A program made the position numbers and the translations under genes. From Bacteroidaceae bacterium (lineage in GTDB: Bacteria > Bacteroidota > Bacteroidia > Bacteroidales > Bacteroidaceae), in contig JAGBBX010000058.1 of the NCBI GenBank assembly GCA_017938245.1, forward strand, positions 1 to 64,000: DNA of 64,000 nt. The letters run 5' to 3'. The notes below the pieces were generated by a model. The model was given only the letters and a program-made list of their open reading frames with translations, was not told the origin of the DNA and ran no database searches. This document shows, in pieces, positions 33,504 to 43,900 of the stretch (the first letter of the stretch is position 1; every line of letters starts with the position of its first letter).

Positions 33504-35768
33504 ATGCTGAAATATCTATATTTATCATTGGTAGTGCTGTGCTGCACTCCCTCTTTTGCGTCGGTAGGCGTTGAGGAGGCAGATACGGCTGCGTCGGTCG
33601 CGTTTAAGGATAGAATAAGTATTCATACCAATACTCTTGGTTGGGTGCTTATGACTCCTAATATAGGTTTGGAGTATGACCTTGTTCATAACAAGCATAA
33701 GAAAATATCACTTCTTGTGTCGGGTAAATATAATTGGCAGATGAATCAGAAGTACGATTCACGCTATTTATATAATGTAGCCGGTGCAAGAGCTGAGTTG
33801 CGTTGGTACTTCAGAACACGTCGAATGGGTGATTTGGGTCCCGAGCCTAAAGAGGCGATTGTAAAGATGGGTATCTATCAGACCGATGGCGATAAATCTT
33901 TTTATACCGAGGATGCTATAGCTACTTGCAATTGGAAAACTCTTGAATTGGTGGGCGACAAGGCTGCCGAGGTTAAGGAGGATGATGTTGTCGATAACCT
34001 GTGCAATATCGAGTTTAAAAATTCTACTCCCAATGATTCGTTGCTGATAGCTTTTGAAAAGAAGGGTTATAAGGGATATAAGGTTGTTGTTACTACAAGC
34101 AATGGCAAACTGATAGAACTTAATACCGTAACCAATGAAGATATAGAGGTCGGTAAGTATAAGATTATAGCGCTTCTGGATAATAAGACTCTTTTGCTTG
34201 AGAATCCCGATAATAATGAAAATTGGGAGAAGGCAAGGGCGCGCGATACAAGAGGATTCTTCAATCGTCTAATGGCAAAAAGTCGTCTCGTAACAGCAAA
34301 ACAGAATCCAAGGACTCATAGGGCATACTATGTGGGTCCTTATGCTGCGTATGATAAGTTCAGCGTTAAATTCGGTGATACCGGCTATCAGGGTTCAGCA
34401 ATAGGCGCCGGCCTTGCTTTTGGTTACACAACACCGCTCTATCTTTACAAAAATGGAAACTCCATTGACCTTGAGTTGGGAACAGCTCTTGGAGTGGCAA
34501 GTGTCGAGTATGACAAGTTTGGATATAACAACGAAGATAAGTGTTACACTAACGAGGGTAGCGAGGATGCAAAGATCCTACCTATGATTTCCGATGTTCA
34601 TCTCTCACTCGTTTATCGTTTCGACCCTATAAAGAATCAGGTGTACGATGTCGACTATGAGAAGTTGCTGAAAGAGAGATTCAACTATGCTTTAAGACGC
34701 GAATATGTAAAGTCGGCCAAGAAATATGTATTACCCGACTCTTTGAAGAGAGCATATACCGAGTTCAATAGAGAGGTGTTTGCTTATAATAAGAAGATAA
34801 AGGAGTATAACAGAGCAATATTGAAGCACGAGAATGCCGACTCGGCCGACCTTCTTATCGAGAAGGCGCCTGTGTTCGACTATGTGCAGGTTCCTACAAA
34901 ATTCCTCGATTTCGGTTCCAATGAATTAATCCAAAATAAAGAGATAAATTCAATTGAGGAGCTTGATATCGATTACCTGACAAATATATTCAGGAGTTAT
35001 CGTGCAATAGATGATTTTGCCGGTAGAACACCTGCTGAGCCTGTCAATGTTCAGATGGTAAGAGATTTTAACTCTCTCTTCTCGCAAGATGATACCTTAA
35101 GAACCGAGAAAAAATCTTATTATGAGTATCTGTTAAAGACTGTAGGAGGCATTAATGAGAACTCGGTTAAACGTCATAACGAGGCTGTATTTGTACAAAC
35201 GAAAAAAGAAGAGACCAAGGCGGCCGATGCGAAGAGTGACTCGTTGCAGGTTTCTTCATTCAGAACCGAGGGTAAAAGTGGTGGTATAGCTCGTATGATA
35301 AAGGGTGTAAATAAATTCTCTATTAAGTCTATGCCCGATTTCACACTCTCTATAAACGGTGTGGTAGAGTCGACCAATCTTGGTAAGATTGAGACCATTG
35401 AGGAGAAATACGGTATAGCAGTTGACCTTGGCCAGAACGAGTCGAATAAAAAGGTGGACAAGAGTGCTCAAAAGGCTGCTAAAGCAAAGGCCAAAGCAGA
35501 TGAAAAGGCCCGTAAGGCCGCAGATAAGGCCCGCAAGGATGCTGATAAAGCAGCAGAGAAAGCTCGCAAGGCCGCAGATAAGGCTGCAAAACAGGCTCGC
35601 GAAGATGCCGAAAAAGCAGCAGAGAAAGCCGCTGAGCAGGCCGAAGAACAGGTTCAAGAACAGCAGCAGGAGAATGTAGTTGAGGCAACAGAAGAGGATA
35701 AACAGAATACCGAGGAGCAGACCGATGCTGAGGTACAGGATAATAACAACAATAGCGAGGAGGAGTAA
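33504..35768 (+). CDS. DUF3575-type outer-membrane protein with insertion and TolA-like C-terminal helix
   Basis: 754 residues. Signal peptide to about Ser20. Residues 36-105 (ISIHTNTLGWVLMTPNIGLEYDL...AELRWYFRTRR) and 272-372 (HRAYYVGPYAAYDKF...GYQGSAIGAGLAFGYTT...LELGTALGVASVEYDKF) are the two halves of a DUF3575 barrel. They are split by a 166-residue insertion (106-271) of alternating strands. A Tyr/Lys-rich helical region follows, then 652-725, almost entirely Lys, Ala, Glu, Asp and Arg (KAADKARKDADKAAEKAR type), like TolA domain II, and an acidic Asn/Glu tail. The likely topology is an outer-membrane barrel with a long periplasmic rod. First gene of a six-gene unit; the next ATG is 2 bases away. 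Confidence 0.75.
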   Translation: MLKYLYLSLVVLCCTPSFASVGVEEADTAASVAFKDRISIHTNTLGWVLMTPNIGLEYDLVHNKHKKISLLVSGKYNWQMNQKYDSRYLYNVAGARAELRWYFRTRRMGDLGPEPKEAIVKMGIYQTDGDKSFYTEDAIATCNWKTLELVGDKAAEVKEDDVVDNLCNIEFKNSTPNDSLLIAFEKKGYKGYKVVVTTSNGKLIELNTVTNEDIEVGKYKIIALLDNKTLLLENPDNNENWEKARARDTRGFFNRLMAKSRLVTAKQNPRTHRAYYVGPYAAYDKFSVKFGDTGYQGSAIGAGLAFGYTTPLYLYKNGNSIDLELGTALGVASVEYDKFGYNNEDKCYTNEGSEDAKILPMISDVHLSLVYRFDPIKNQVYDVDYEKLLKERFNYALRREYVKSAKKYVLPDSLKRAYTEFNREVFAYNKKIKEYNRAILKHENADSADLLIEKAPVFDYVQVPTKFLDFGSNELIQNKEINSIEELDIDYLTNIFRSYRAIDDFAGRTPAEPVNVQMVRDFNSLFSQDDTLRTEKKSYYEYLLKTVGGINENSVKRHNEAVFVQTKKEETKAADAKSDSLQVSSFRTEGKSGGIARMIKGVNKFSIKSMPDFTLSINGVVESTNLGKIETIEEKYGIAVDLGQNESNKKVDKSAQKAAKAKAKADEKARKAADKARKDADKAAEKARKAADKAAKQAREDAEKAAEKAAEQAEEQVQEQQQENVVEATEEDKQNTEEQTDAEVQDNNNNSEEE

Positions 35769-35770
35769 AT

Positions 35771-36811
35771 ATGAATAAGATATTAAAAAATATTGCGTTT
35801 GCCGTAGTTGCATCTCTTTCATTTGCTGCTTGTACCGATGTCGACCTTTGTACAAATGAGGAGCATCCTCACTTGGCTGTCGTAGAGCTTGGTTATGACT
35901 GGAACGGCGTCGAGGCCAATGACTCAATGATAGTGCTTCCTTATCGTTGTATGAGTGCTTGGGGTTGTACCTATATATGCACACCCGATGGCACAAAAGG
36001 ACGTTATATCAGCAATGCCCCCGATAGTACTGTGCTGAATGATACACTCAAGGTGAAAGCCGGCGAACTTCGTTTCCTTACGGTAAGCTACGATACAAAT
36101 AACCAGGGATTCTCATATAGAAATGTTCTGAATTCCGCAGCTATTAAGTATGGTACTATTAATTTACAGTATAGACCCTACAAACTGAACAGTGCTTTGC
36201 TGCTGGATGCCTATGGTAAAGGGATAGCTGCATTTGAGAATATGGGATATAACTATATACTCAACGGTGATATGTTCAATCCCATTTACTCACAGTATAC
36301 CGACGTGATGAATATCTCAAGTGGTGTTAATTCTATTGAGTTTGCACCAAAGAGTGTTCTTACCAATTTTGATTTCAATTTCGATATTTCGGCTCAGGGG
36401 GTAACAATCGATAATATTGTTGCTCATCTGTCTGGTATTCCTTATAGATATAATCTTACAAGCGAGAAACCTCTTGCCGATTCAACAGCAGCTGTGCTTT
36501 TTGATGTTAACTCCTCGGGTGCATCGAAATATAGTGGTAGAGCAGCGGTAGCCGGTCTTTTGCGTGCTGCCAATAGCGAGAGTATAAATGGTGCCGGTAT
36601 TCTGACATTGGCTATTTCGGTAACCAATGGTGCGGGTAGTACCAAGGTTTATAAGGTTGCAACAAGCCTCTATAATTATATTCCCGGTCTCGAGAATCTA
36701 TTGTATGGATCAGACCGAGAGTTTGAAATTGATGCACCTATAGTTATAACAAACAACGGTGTCGATGTATCGGCAGTCTCTTCTACCGGTGCAAGATGGT
36801 TTAAGATGTGA
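35771..36811 (+). CDS. DUF5119-like lipoprotein
   Basis: 346 residues. The signal ends at Cys21 in SFAAC, an acceptable Bacteroidota lipobox, followed by TDVDLCTNEEHPHLAVVELGYDWNG. The 'DLC...HPH...V.+.+DW' opening is that of DUF5119 proteins, which accompany fimbria-like loci in Bacteroides and Porphyromonas. The mid-part SVEFAPKSVLTNFDFNFDISAQGV...IVAHLSGIPYRYNL suggests the beta-sandwich of such proteins. It sits between two DUF3575 genes. Assignment rests on the N-terminal pattern; a generic surface lipoprotein is the alternative. Confidence 0.6.
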   Translation: MNKILKNIAFAVVASLSFAACTDVDLCTNEEHPHLAVVELGYDWNGVEANDSMIVLPYRCMSAWGCTYICTPDGTKGRYISNAPDSTVLNDTLKVKAGELRFLTVSYDTNNQGFSYRNVLNSAAIKYGTINLQYRPYKLNSALLLDAYGKGIAAFENMGYNYILNGDMFNPIYSQYTDVMNISSGVNSIEFAPKSVLTNFDFNFDISAQGVTIDNIVAHLSGIPYRYNLTSEKPLADSTAAVLFDVNSSGASKYSGRAAVAGLLRAANSESINGAGILTLAISVTNGAGSTKVYKVATSLYNYIPGLENLLYGSDREFEIDAPIVITNNGVDVSAVSSTGARWFKM

Positions 36812-36850
36812 TAATTGCCTAAGTTGTAATATAACAAGAAGTTAAACATT

Positions 36851-37384
36851 ATGAAAAGAAGTCTTATAATAGGAGTCTTTATGTTATTCTCTCTTTGTGC
36901 AAGCGCTCAGATGATTGCAGTGAAGAGTGATGCTGTAAAAGACATTGCTATGATTCCGAACTTAGGTGTCGACCTTGTTGTTGGTTCCAAACATACTCTT
37001 GGAGTCCAACTCTTTGGCGCTACAAATCCCTGGGGACAGGATGTTGAGATGATAGGTGTTTCTCCTCGTTTTCGCTATTGGATTAGCGGACGTCCTTTTG
37101 CTCAGTTCTTTCTTGGAGCAAATGCCCAGTTTGTAAACTATGATATTTTCTGGAGCAAAACCAAATATCAAGGTAATGCCGTTTCGGGAGGTCTCGAAGT
37201 GGGTTATTCGTTTAACCTCTCACAACGTTTCAATATAGAGGTTTCAGGTGGAACCGACCTTAAATATTACAAGCATAAGGAGTATAAGCCGGCCGATGGA
37301 TATTTCTATGGCGAGAAGGCCAATGCATACGGTGCAATCCTTACACCTCGACTCGAGGTCTCTCTTGTGTATGTGATAAGATAA
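36851..37384 (+). CDS. DUF3575 outer-membrane beta-barrel protein
   Basis: 177 residues. Signal peptide 1-19 (LCASAQ). Mature part: VKSDAVKDIAMIPNLGVDLVVGSKHTLGVQLFGA, ISVSPRFRYWIS-type strand (here IGVSPRFRYWISGRPFAQFFLGANAQFVNYDIFW), then KYQGNAVSGGLEVGYSFNLSQRFNIEVSGGTDLKYYKHKEY. This is the canonical single-domain DUF3575 fold, a small predicted outer-membrane barrel. It provides the unbroken reference for the split domain in the first gene of the unit. Confidence 0.82.
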   Translation: MKRSLIIGVFMLFSLCASAQMIAVKSDAVKDIAMIPNLGVDLVVGSKHTLGVQLFGATNPWGQDVEMIGVSPRFRYWISGRPFAQFFLGANAQFVNYDIFWSKTKYQGNAVSGGLEVGYSFNLSQRFNIEVSGGTDLKYYKHKEYKPADGYFYGEKANAYGAILTPRLEVSLVYVIR

Positions 37385-37415
37385 TAGATTGTAGAAAAAA
37401 GTAATTACTATATAT

Positions 37416-40400
37416 ATGCGTATATTTAGATATTTTACGTTGCTTCTTCTTGCGCTGTTGTCGCTTAATGTGGCGGCACAGGGGGCCGATAGTACCAAGG
37501 TTAAAGTTACCGTTGTATTTGAATTTGGTTTAGAGGCAGGACAAGAGCATTATGAGATAGCAAAGAGAAAATTAAAACTATATACTTTCTCTCCGCAGCA
37601 GAACGGTAGGGATGCACTGAAATTCTTGGATGAATATGGTTTCAGTACAAAAATGAGGGGTGGTACTTTCCTTGAGGAGATAGACCTGTTCGATGAAAAT
37701 CGTGTCAGCGAGGTTGTTGAAAGCGACTATTTGCAGCGCGAGAAATATGCCGAGAGAAACGATACCTCGAGTACAGTGCTTGGTAAAAAAATGGAGTATA
37801 CTATAAATGTGCTCTCAGGTGCATCATCTTTTGTTGTGTTCTGTGATTACGATGCTCTGTTTGGTACCGAGATTAATGAGAATGGTCAGGAAGAAAAGGT
37901 CAAAAAAGGAGGTTATTTTACTTCTAAGAGTATGAGACTGCATATCTGGAAGAACCTGATTCAGACATTCGAGAAACAGGAGCAAACCGATGACTTGGTT
38001 ATCGATGACAGACCAGCCGAGAAACCCGGTGTTCTTATAATGAACAAAAATTTTGTTTTTCCATATAAGCTAAGACCAAACCAACGCATTGTCGCTCAGC
38101 CTGTGTGGTACGACCGCATTGATATATCTGATGCAAACAGTGACACTGTTTTTGCATACGGAAAACCTGTTTATCTCGACTGTGCCGAGTATGCTCTCAC
38201 ACAGGATAGAGCTATGGACTACAAGATGAAGAACGATAAACTATATGCATACTCCGATACTGCAAAGTACTATAAGTATGCCAAGTTGAATGTTCAGCGT
38301 CTCGATTCTCTGTGGCTCGTTGTGTGCGATAGACTGAAGAACACCTCTGTCGTACCCAATGACAATGATGACCTGTTGCGTGTATTCCCCGATGATAAGA
38401 ATGCCTTTTCGCGCGATGCCTGGGTATCGCTTCTTGATAACAAGACAAGTAGCGACTCTTTGCAGTCGATATATAGGACATATCTATTTTCTCATGAGGC
38501 ACCAAGCAGTATCGCTTTGACAAAACTGCTTACCGACTCAATACGTACAAGTATCAGACTATCGGCAACACTCGATACCATTTATGTTCACGCATACGAG
38601 GAACTTCGCGGACACGATCCTAACACTGCGCACCCCTATCCTCAGGGATTGCAGCTGTTTGTCGAGGACTATAATAGAGTGTTGCAGGACTTCCCCGAGA
38701 AAGATGGTGGTGAGCGCAAGAGCCCCTTTAAGTTCTTGGACTTTACCTTTACCGAGTTCCTGCCCGATGCCGAGGAGTTTCACCTGATTATGCGTTCCGA
38801 GGAGTTTGGTGATAGTACCGAGGTGCGTTTGCAGTTCGAGTTTAACAGTCCCAGACTTATCCCCAATGACAGTTTGAATGAGGTCGAGATTGTACGTTTG
38901 GACACCATCTTCCGTGCTTATAGGAATGATGAGTCTCGAAATCTGCAAACAGTAAGTATTGTGGCTTATTCATCGCCCGAGGGTAATGTAGAAGGCAATA
39001 AAGACCTGGCTCGCAGACGTGCCGAGACTGCTAAGGGTCTTATCAATACAAGAGCGCGCATCAGTGTTAGTTCGGATGTGGCGCCATGGGACTCTGTAGT
39101 AAGTCTTTTACGTCGCGACGGCAAGTACGATGCTGCCGACTATATACAGTCGGTAATAGACCGCTATCCCGGCCAACTACAAAAACAAAGTACAGAGATT
39201 CAAAACAATAAAGATTACTATACTACTGAGTTTAAGGATACATATCTTGCTCCATTGCGTACCGTTAAGTTTCGTCTCGAGGGAACAACCATAGGTCAGT
39301 TGCCCGACCACAAGATTATCGAGAAATATCGCGATGGCTTGCATGGCTCATTTACTCGTGCCGAGTATTGGGTCCTTCTGAACAGATTGACCAATCCTAT
39401 GGAGCATCAGCAGGCGGCAAAATTGGCCTACGAGAAGACTCGTTACCCCGGTAAATATAAGAACCACGATGGTTATTGGGCATACGCAGCTGCGCATTAT
39501 GCTGCCGGAAATATTGCCAATGGTATATATGACCATTCGATATTGGCGCCTTTCCTCGATATGAAGAATGCTATCATTACAGTAGAGAATGATAGTAGTG
39601 TTCCTATTCCCGGTCGCGTGGATGTAGTATACTACGACGTTAATAAAGAGGATGTTGCTATGGTTTTTGTACCCAATGGAGAAAATGAGTATAAAGCCGA
39701 GCTTGAGGTTTACAAAAGTAAAACAAAGGAGAAGCATACCATACGAATTTCGGCAGCCGACTATAAAAATATGATTTCTCTCCTAAATAGAAATGCTGTC
39801 AATGGAGCTACTTATAACCTTTTGGGCGAGGAGTATCCTCTCTTTATAACTGATGAGGGCAATAATGTTATCACATTCCAAAGAAATTACAAGGAGCCCG
39901 ATAAGATAAAGAAGTATTATAAGGGTCAGCGTATCATCTTGTCCGATAAGAAGAGCGAGAAATTCAATGATAAAGATAATATATTGTATCTTAATCAGAT
40001 TGATATGGTTGCCAACCAGCTGATTATGACTCTTAAAACACCCGAGTCTTATTGGTCGCAGTATCTTTACGAGCTAGTAGAGATTCTGAAAGGTCAGATG
40101 GTAAAGTATAATGATGTGATTACACGTAGAGGCGAGAAACTTGCTTACGATCGTCTGCTTGCTGTTGCCAACTGTTACATTGGAAATTACGCTGGTAGCG
40201 ACCCCGAGAGCGTTCGTCTGCGTGAGATTGTTGCGTCAACATCAAATAAGAATAGGGTTATTATGAATCTTGCAATGGATGACCCGCAGGTAAGAGGCGG
40301 TAAGGAGTTGGATATTGCCTACTCTGCAGCAAGAGCTCTGCCCGATACTTGTCCCGAATCGAACTATCTCAGAGCTATAATCAATATGAGAAAGTATGAG

Positions 40401-40898
40401 GCAGATAGAGAGCGCAATCCTATAGATTCGGCTTATAACCGTTTGGCGAAATCGTTCCATGGTGATCTAAGTATGATATACACAGCAAGTAACGACCAGG
40501 ATTTCTTAAGCCGCGTTGCAGGTGTGGAAATGGTAGATAAGGCTCTTGACAGATGGGAGCGAGAGAAAACAACGGCATTGGATTCAGTAGTCTCTACCCT
40601 TGACGATATTGCATTCCGCTGTTACAAGGAGGCAATAGATGAAACCGATACCTTGAAGGCTCGCTTGGCTATGTATAAGGCATTCCTTTTGGACGATAAC
40701 TATTACAATGTGGCGGCTGTGCGTATGAAAGGACTCCAGAAGAAGATGCTTGTGAAGAATGATGCCGAGAATCAATTGCTCTTTAACAAACTTAAAGCGA
40801 TACGACGCTCGTACAGCGAGGCTCTCGAGGGTAAGAACGATGCAATTTATATACAGGCCCTGCAAGAGGTTAAGGCTTTGAGAAAGAATTATAAGTAA
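37416..40898 (+). CDS. large exported protein with internal OmpA-like motif
   Basis: 1160 residues with signal peptide 1-22 (LNVAAQ). Residues 23-440 are of unknown fold and end in an Asp/Tyr-rich region. Around 470-545 a strand LQFEFNSPRLIP is followed by the OmpA-like pattern VSIVAYSSPEGNVEGNKDLARRRAETAK (513-540), with the R-R-A helix that normally contacts peptidoglycan. Such 'SSPEG' variants occur in Bacteroidota DUF3868-type fimbrial proteins. The C-terminal half (about 650-1160) is helical with TPR-like spacing (HYAAGNIANG, ANCYIGNYAG, NYLRAIINMRKYEADRE). A periplasmic scaffold tying the barrels to the cell wall is a reasonable inference. Confidence 0.65.
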   Translation: MRIFRYFTLLLLALLSLNVAAQGADSTKVKVTVVFEFGLEAGQEHYEIAKRKLKLYTFSPQQNGRDALKFLDEYGFSTKMRGGTFLEEIDLFDENRVSEVVESDYLQREKYAERNDTSSTVLGKKMEYTINVLSGASSFVVFCDYDALFGTEINENGQEEKVKKGGYFTSKSMRLHIWKNLIQTFEKQEQTDDLVIDDRPAEKPGVLIMNKNFVFPYKLRPNQRIVAQPVWYDRIDISDANSDTVFAYGKPVYLDCAEYALTQDRAMDYKMKNDKLYAYSDTAKYYKYAKLNVQRLDSLWLVVCDRLKNTSVVPNDNDDLLRVFPDDKNAFSRDAWVSLLDNKTSSDSLQSIYRTYLFSHEAPSSIALTKLLTDSIRTSIRLSATLDTIYVHAYEELRGHDPNTAHPYPQGLQLFVEDYNRVLQDFPEKDGGERKSPFKFLDFTFTEFLPDAEEFHLIMRSEEFGDSTEVRLQFEFNSPRLIPNDSLNEVEIVRLDTIFRAYRNDESRNLQTVSIVAYSSPEGNVEGNKDLARRRAETAKGLINTRARISVSSDVAPWDSVVSLLRRDGKYDAADYIQSVIDRYPGQLQKQSTEIQNNKDYYTTEFKDTYLAPLRTVKFRLEGTTIGQLPDHKIIEKYRDGLHGSFTRAEYWVLLNRLTNPMEHQQAAKLAYEKTRYPGKYKNHDGYWAYAAAHYAAGNIANGIYDHSILAPFLDMKNAIITVENDSSVPIPGRVDVVYYDVNKEDVAMVFVPNGENEYKAELEVYKSKTKEKHTIRISAADYKNMISLLNRNAVNGATYNLLGEEYPLFITDEGNNVITFQRNYKEPDKIKKYYKGQRIILSDKKSEKFNDKDNILYLNQIDMVANQLIMTLKTPESYWSQYLYELVEILKGQMVKYNDVITRRGEKLAYDRLLAVANCYIGNYAGSDPESVRLREIVASTSNKNRVIMNLAMDDPQVRGGKELDIAYSAARALPDTCPESNYLRAIINMRKYEADRERNPIDSAYNRLAKSFHGDLSMIYTASNDQDFLSRVAGVEMVDKALDRWEREKTTALDSVVSTLDDIAFRCYKEAIDETDTLKARLAMYKAFLLDDNYYNVAAVRMKGLQKKMLVKNDAENQLLFNKLKAIRRSYSEALEGKNDAIYIQALQEVKALRKNYK

Positions 40899-40932
40899 GA
40901 AACTCGTATAATCGTAAAGATTAAAATAGTAT

Positions 40933-43900
40933 ATGAAGAAATTGTTTATTAGATATGTTTTGCTTTTCTGCTGTGTGGTAATGGTAACACCATTCAGTGG
41001 GGCATACGGTTCTACGACATTCGACAGAGTCAGTGCTGTCGAGGGTGACACTTCTAAGTTGTCTAAGGTATTCAGAGCCACAGAGTATGGTCATAATGTC
41101 TTTGATATGCTTCAGCAGGGACGTTATCGCTATGGCGATGCTATGCCTTATTCAAACAGAGGTATCTTATCGCATCTCTCTTTCGGAACATCTATGGGAA
41201 TTGACTTTATGGCTCCCCGATACAATTTTGACTACAATCCTGCATTGATGTGGGGGCTTAGAATTGGTAAGGAGCTTAACAAAAACAATGCTTTGAGCTT
41301 GAACTTCCTGTATGGTAAGAGCGAAATGAAGAGCGATGATGCTTACTTCTATCGTTATGCTTTGCAGTTGAATCACTATTTTAACTTTACAAGATACTAT
41401 TTAGGTTATAATCCTTATCGTGCGCTTGAGCTATCTTCGATGATTGGTGCAGGTTATCAATTCGGAGAGGTATATGGTCAGAGCGAGTCGGCTCCATATA
41501 TTACTTTGGGTATGAAGGGCGATATTCGCTTGGGAAATAGGGTGAAATTAGCAATTGAACCGTATGTTAATTTTGGCAGCGAAGGATATAATGGTGCCGG
41601 AAAGGGTTTTTGGTATTCAAAATATAATGTCTCATACGGTGCTCGTGCAGCCGTTAACTACACATTCGACAATGAGTTGAATGGTGTGATGGATACTATC
41701 CCATTCTCACGTAACTATATGTTTGTCACTACCGGTTTGCAGAGTTTGAATGCCAATATCGATTTTGTCAATACACTCGCACCTACTTTGGCGGTGGGTT
41801 ACGGTCGTTGGTTAGCTCCAAGATTTGCTATGCAGTTTAGTGCAGGATGGTCGGCCGGTGGATGGCAGAGAATAAACTCTTACGATGCCGAGGGTAACTT
41901 GGCGTATACTCGTTACCCCAAGTCACAGTATTTCTTTGGTCGTGCCGAGGCTGTATATAACATCTTCTCGGCTCTTAAAGATAAGAAGATGCAGGGATTT
42001 GCTCTCGATGTAATGGGAGGTTATGAGTTTGGTAAGCTATGGAAGTATGGTACCGAAGTTTACAACCAGTATACCGACAACTACGATGGACTTACCGCTG
42101 CATTGAGAATGAAGTATTATCATTCCGAAGGTAAGGCTTTCTATTTAGAGCCTCGTGTGACTTTTGTCGATTATGCAACTGAGGGTGATGGCCACTATTC
42201 CGATGTCGATTATCGTAGATACGATACTCGTTACAGTCTGGCCCTTGGTATGGAGTATGGTAATCCTGCTATCGATGGTAAGGGACGTTTGCTCAAGTCT
42301 GAGGATGGTTTTGAACCCCGGCTATCTGTCCTTGCTATGTTTGGTCCCAACTATGTATTTAATCGTGACGCATTCAGCGGAGGTACAAATGTTAATGGTT
42401 CATACGCTTTCGGTATCGAGTATCAGCCTTTCCGTCTGTTTGGAGCACGCGTAATGGCCGACTATTCGACATATAGTTTCAATCTGCCCTATACATATAA
42501 CAGTGATGTTGATGGTGTTATCGCACAGCGTACAGGCATACGAAATAAACAGTTTGATGTACTGAGTGGCATTATTGATGCTAAGCTCGACCTCACAAAC
42601 CTGCTCTATGGATATAACTATGAACGTCGTTGGAACAGTGCTCTTTATCTTGGTGCAGTTATCAGCAATATTGTTGACGAGAGCAACGAGCATATCGAAG
42701 GTTCTGCTCCTGTTAACGGCGGTAAGTTCAAAGACTCAGATAAAGACAAAACACACGTTGGCGGACACGTTGCCTTTAATACATCTTACCGCTTGAATAA
42801 CTATTGGAGACTCTTCGGTGAGGTCGATATGCGTATTTATGGTAATAAATTCTTGGCAAATAACTCTCTCGATTATAATCCTGTGCGCACAATGTCGTTC
42901 CGCGTAGGTTCGAGCTATTCACTCGACGCCCGCGACGTTTTCTATGCGATGCGTACAGCGGGTATAAGTACAGGAAATGCTATTGCCAACTTCTATAACA
43001 CCATTACCGATAACGAGAATATGCCTTTCTCGCCCAACTATTTCTTTATATCGGGTGGTATACAGAGTGTATATGCTGGAATGTCATTCGATAAGACAGT
43101 CGGCCCTGCTTTGACATTGGGTTACGGTCATTGGTTCTCGAAATATCTCGGTTATCAGCTATCGGGCGGATGGTCGTCAGGTGGATGGTATGTGACAGGA
43201 TATAAGAAGGTGCCAAAACATCAGTACGTATTTGGACGTGGTGAGCTTATGATAAACGCTCTCAGACTCTTAAATGAGCAGACCGGTCGTGGCTTCTCTC
43301 TTACTGCGCTTGCCGGTTACGATTTAGGTTATACTTGGAGATATAGAAACAGTGTAAATGACCAGACATCTGCTATTTATCACGGCTTTACAGGAGGTTT
43401 GCGTTTCAAATATCACTCTACCGAGGGTAAGAACCTCTATATTGAACCTCGTCTGACTTATACTAACTTTGACGATAATCAACTTGTTGGTACTAAGTAT
43501 GACGTAAGTCGTTTGGTTACACGTTTCACACTCTCGGCCGGTGTCGAGCTTGGTACACCCTATTATGGTGGTGCAGGTTCGCTTTACAAGCCCGAGATCG
43601 AGGATGAGTTTGTACCTAAGACATCGGTGTTTGTTGCTCTTGGTCCTAACTATGTATTCAATCGTGAATCGTATTTGGGTGGTACTAACTTGAATGGTTC
43701 GTATGCTATTGGTATCGAGTATCAGCCTTATAAACTTTTTGGTGCTCGTGCTATGTTCGATTACTCTACTTATGCGTCTAATAAAAGACTCGCTTATAAA
43801 GGACTTGTCGATGGCGTAGAGGTAGATAGCAAGGGTATCTGGCGTAAGAACTATAATATCTTAAGTGCTATAGTTGATGCTAAGTTCGACCTCTCTAATA

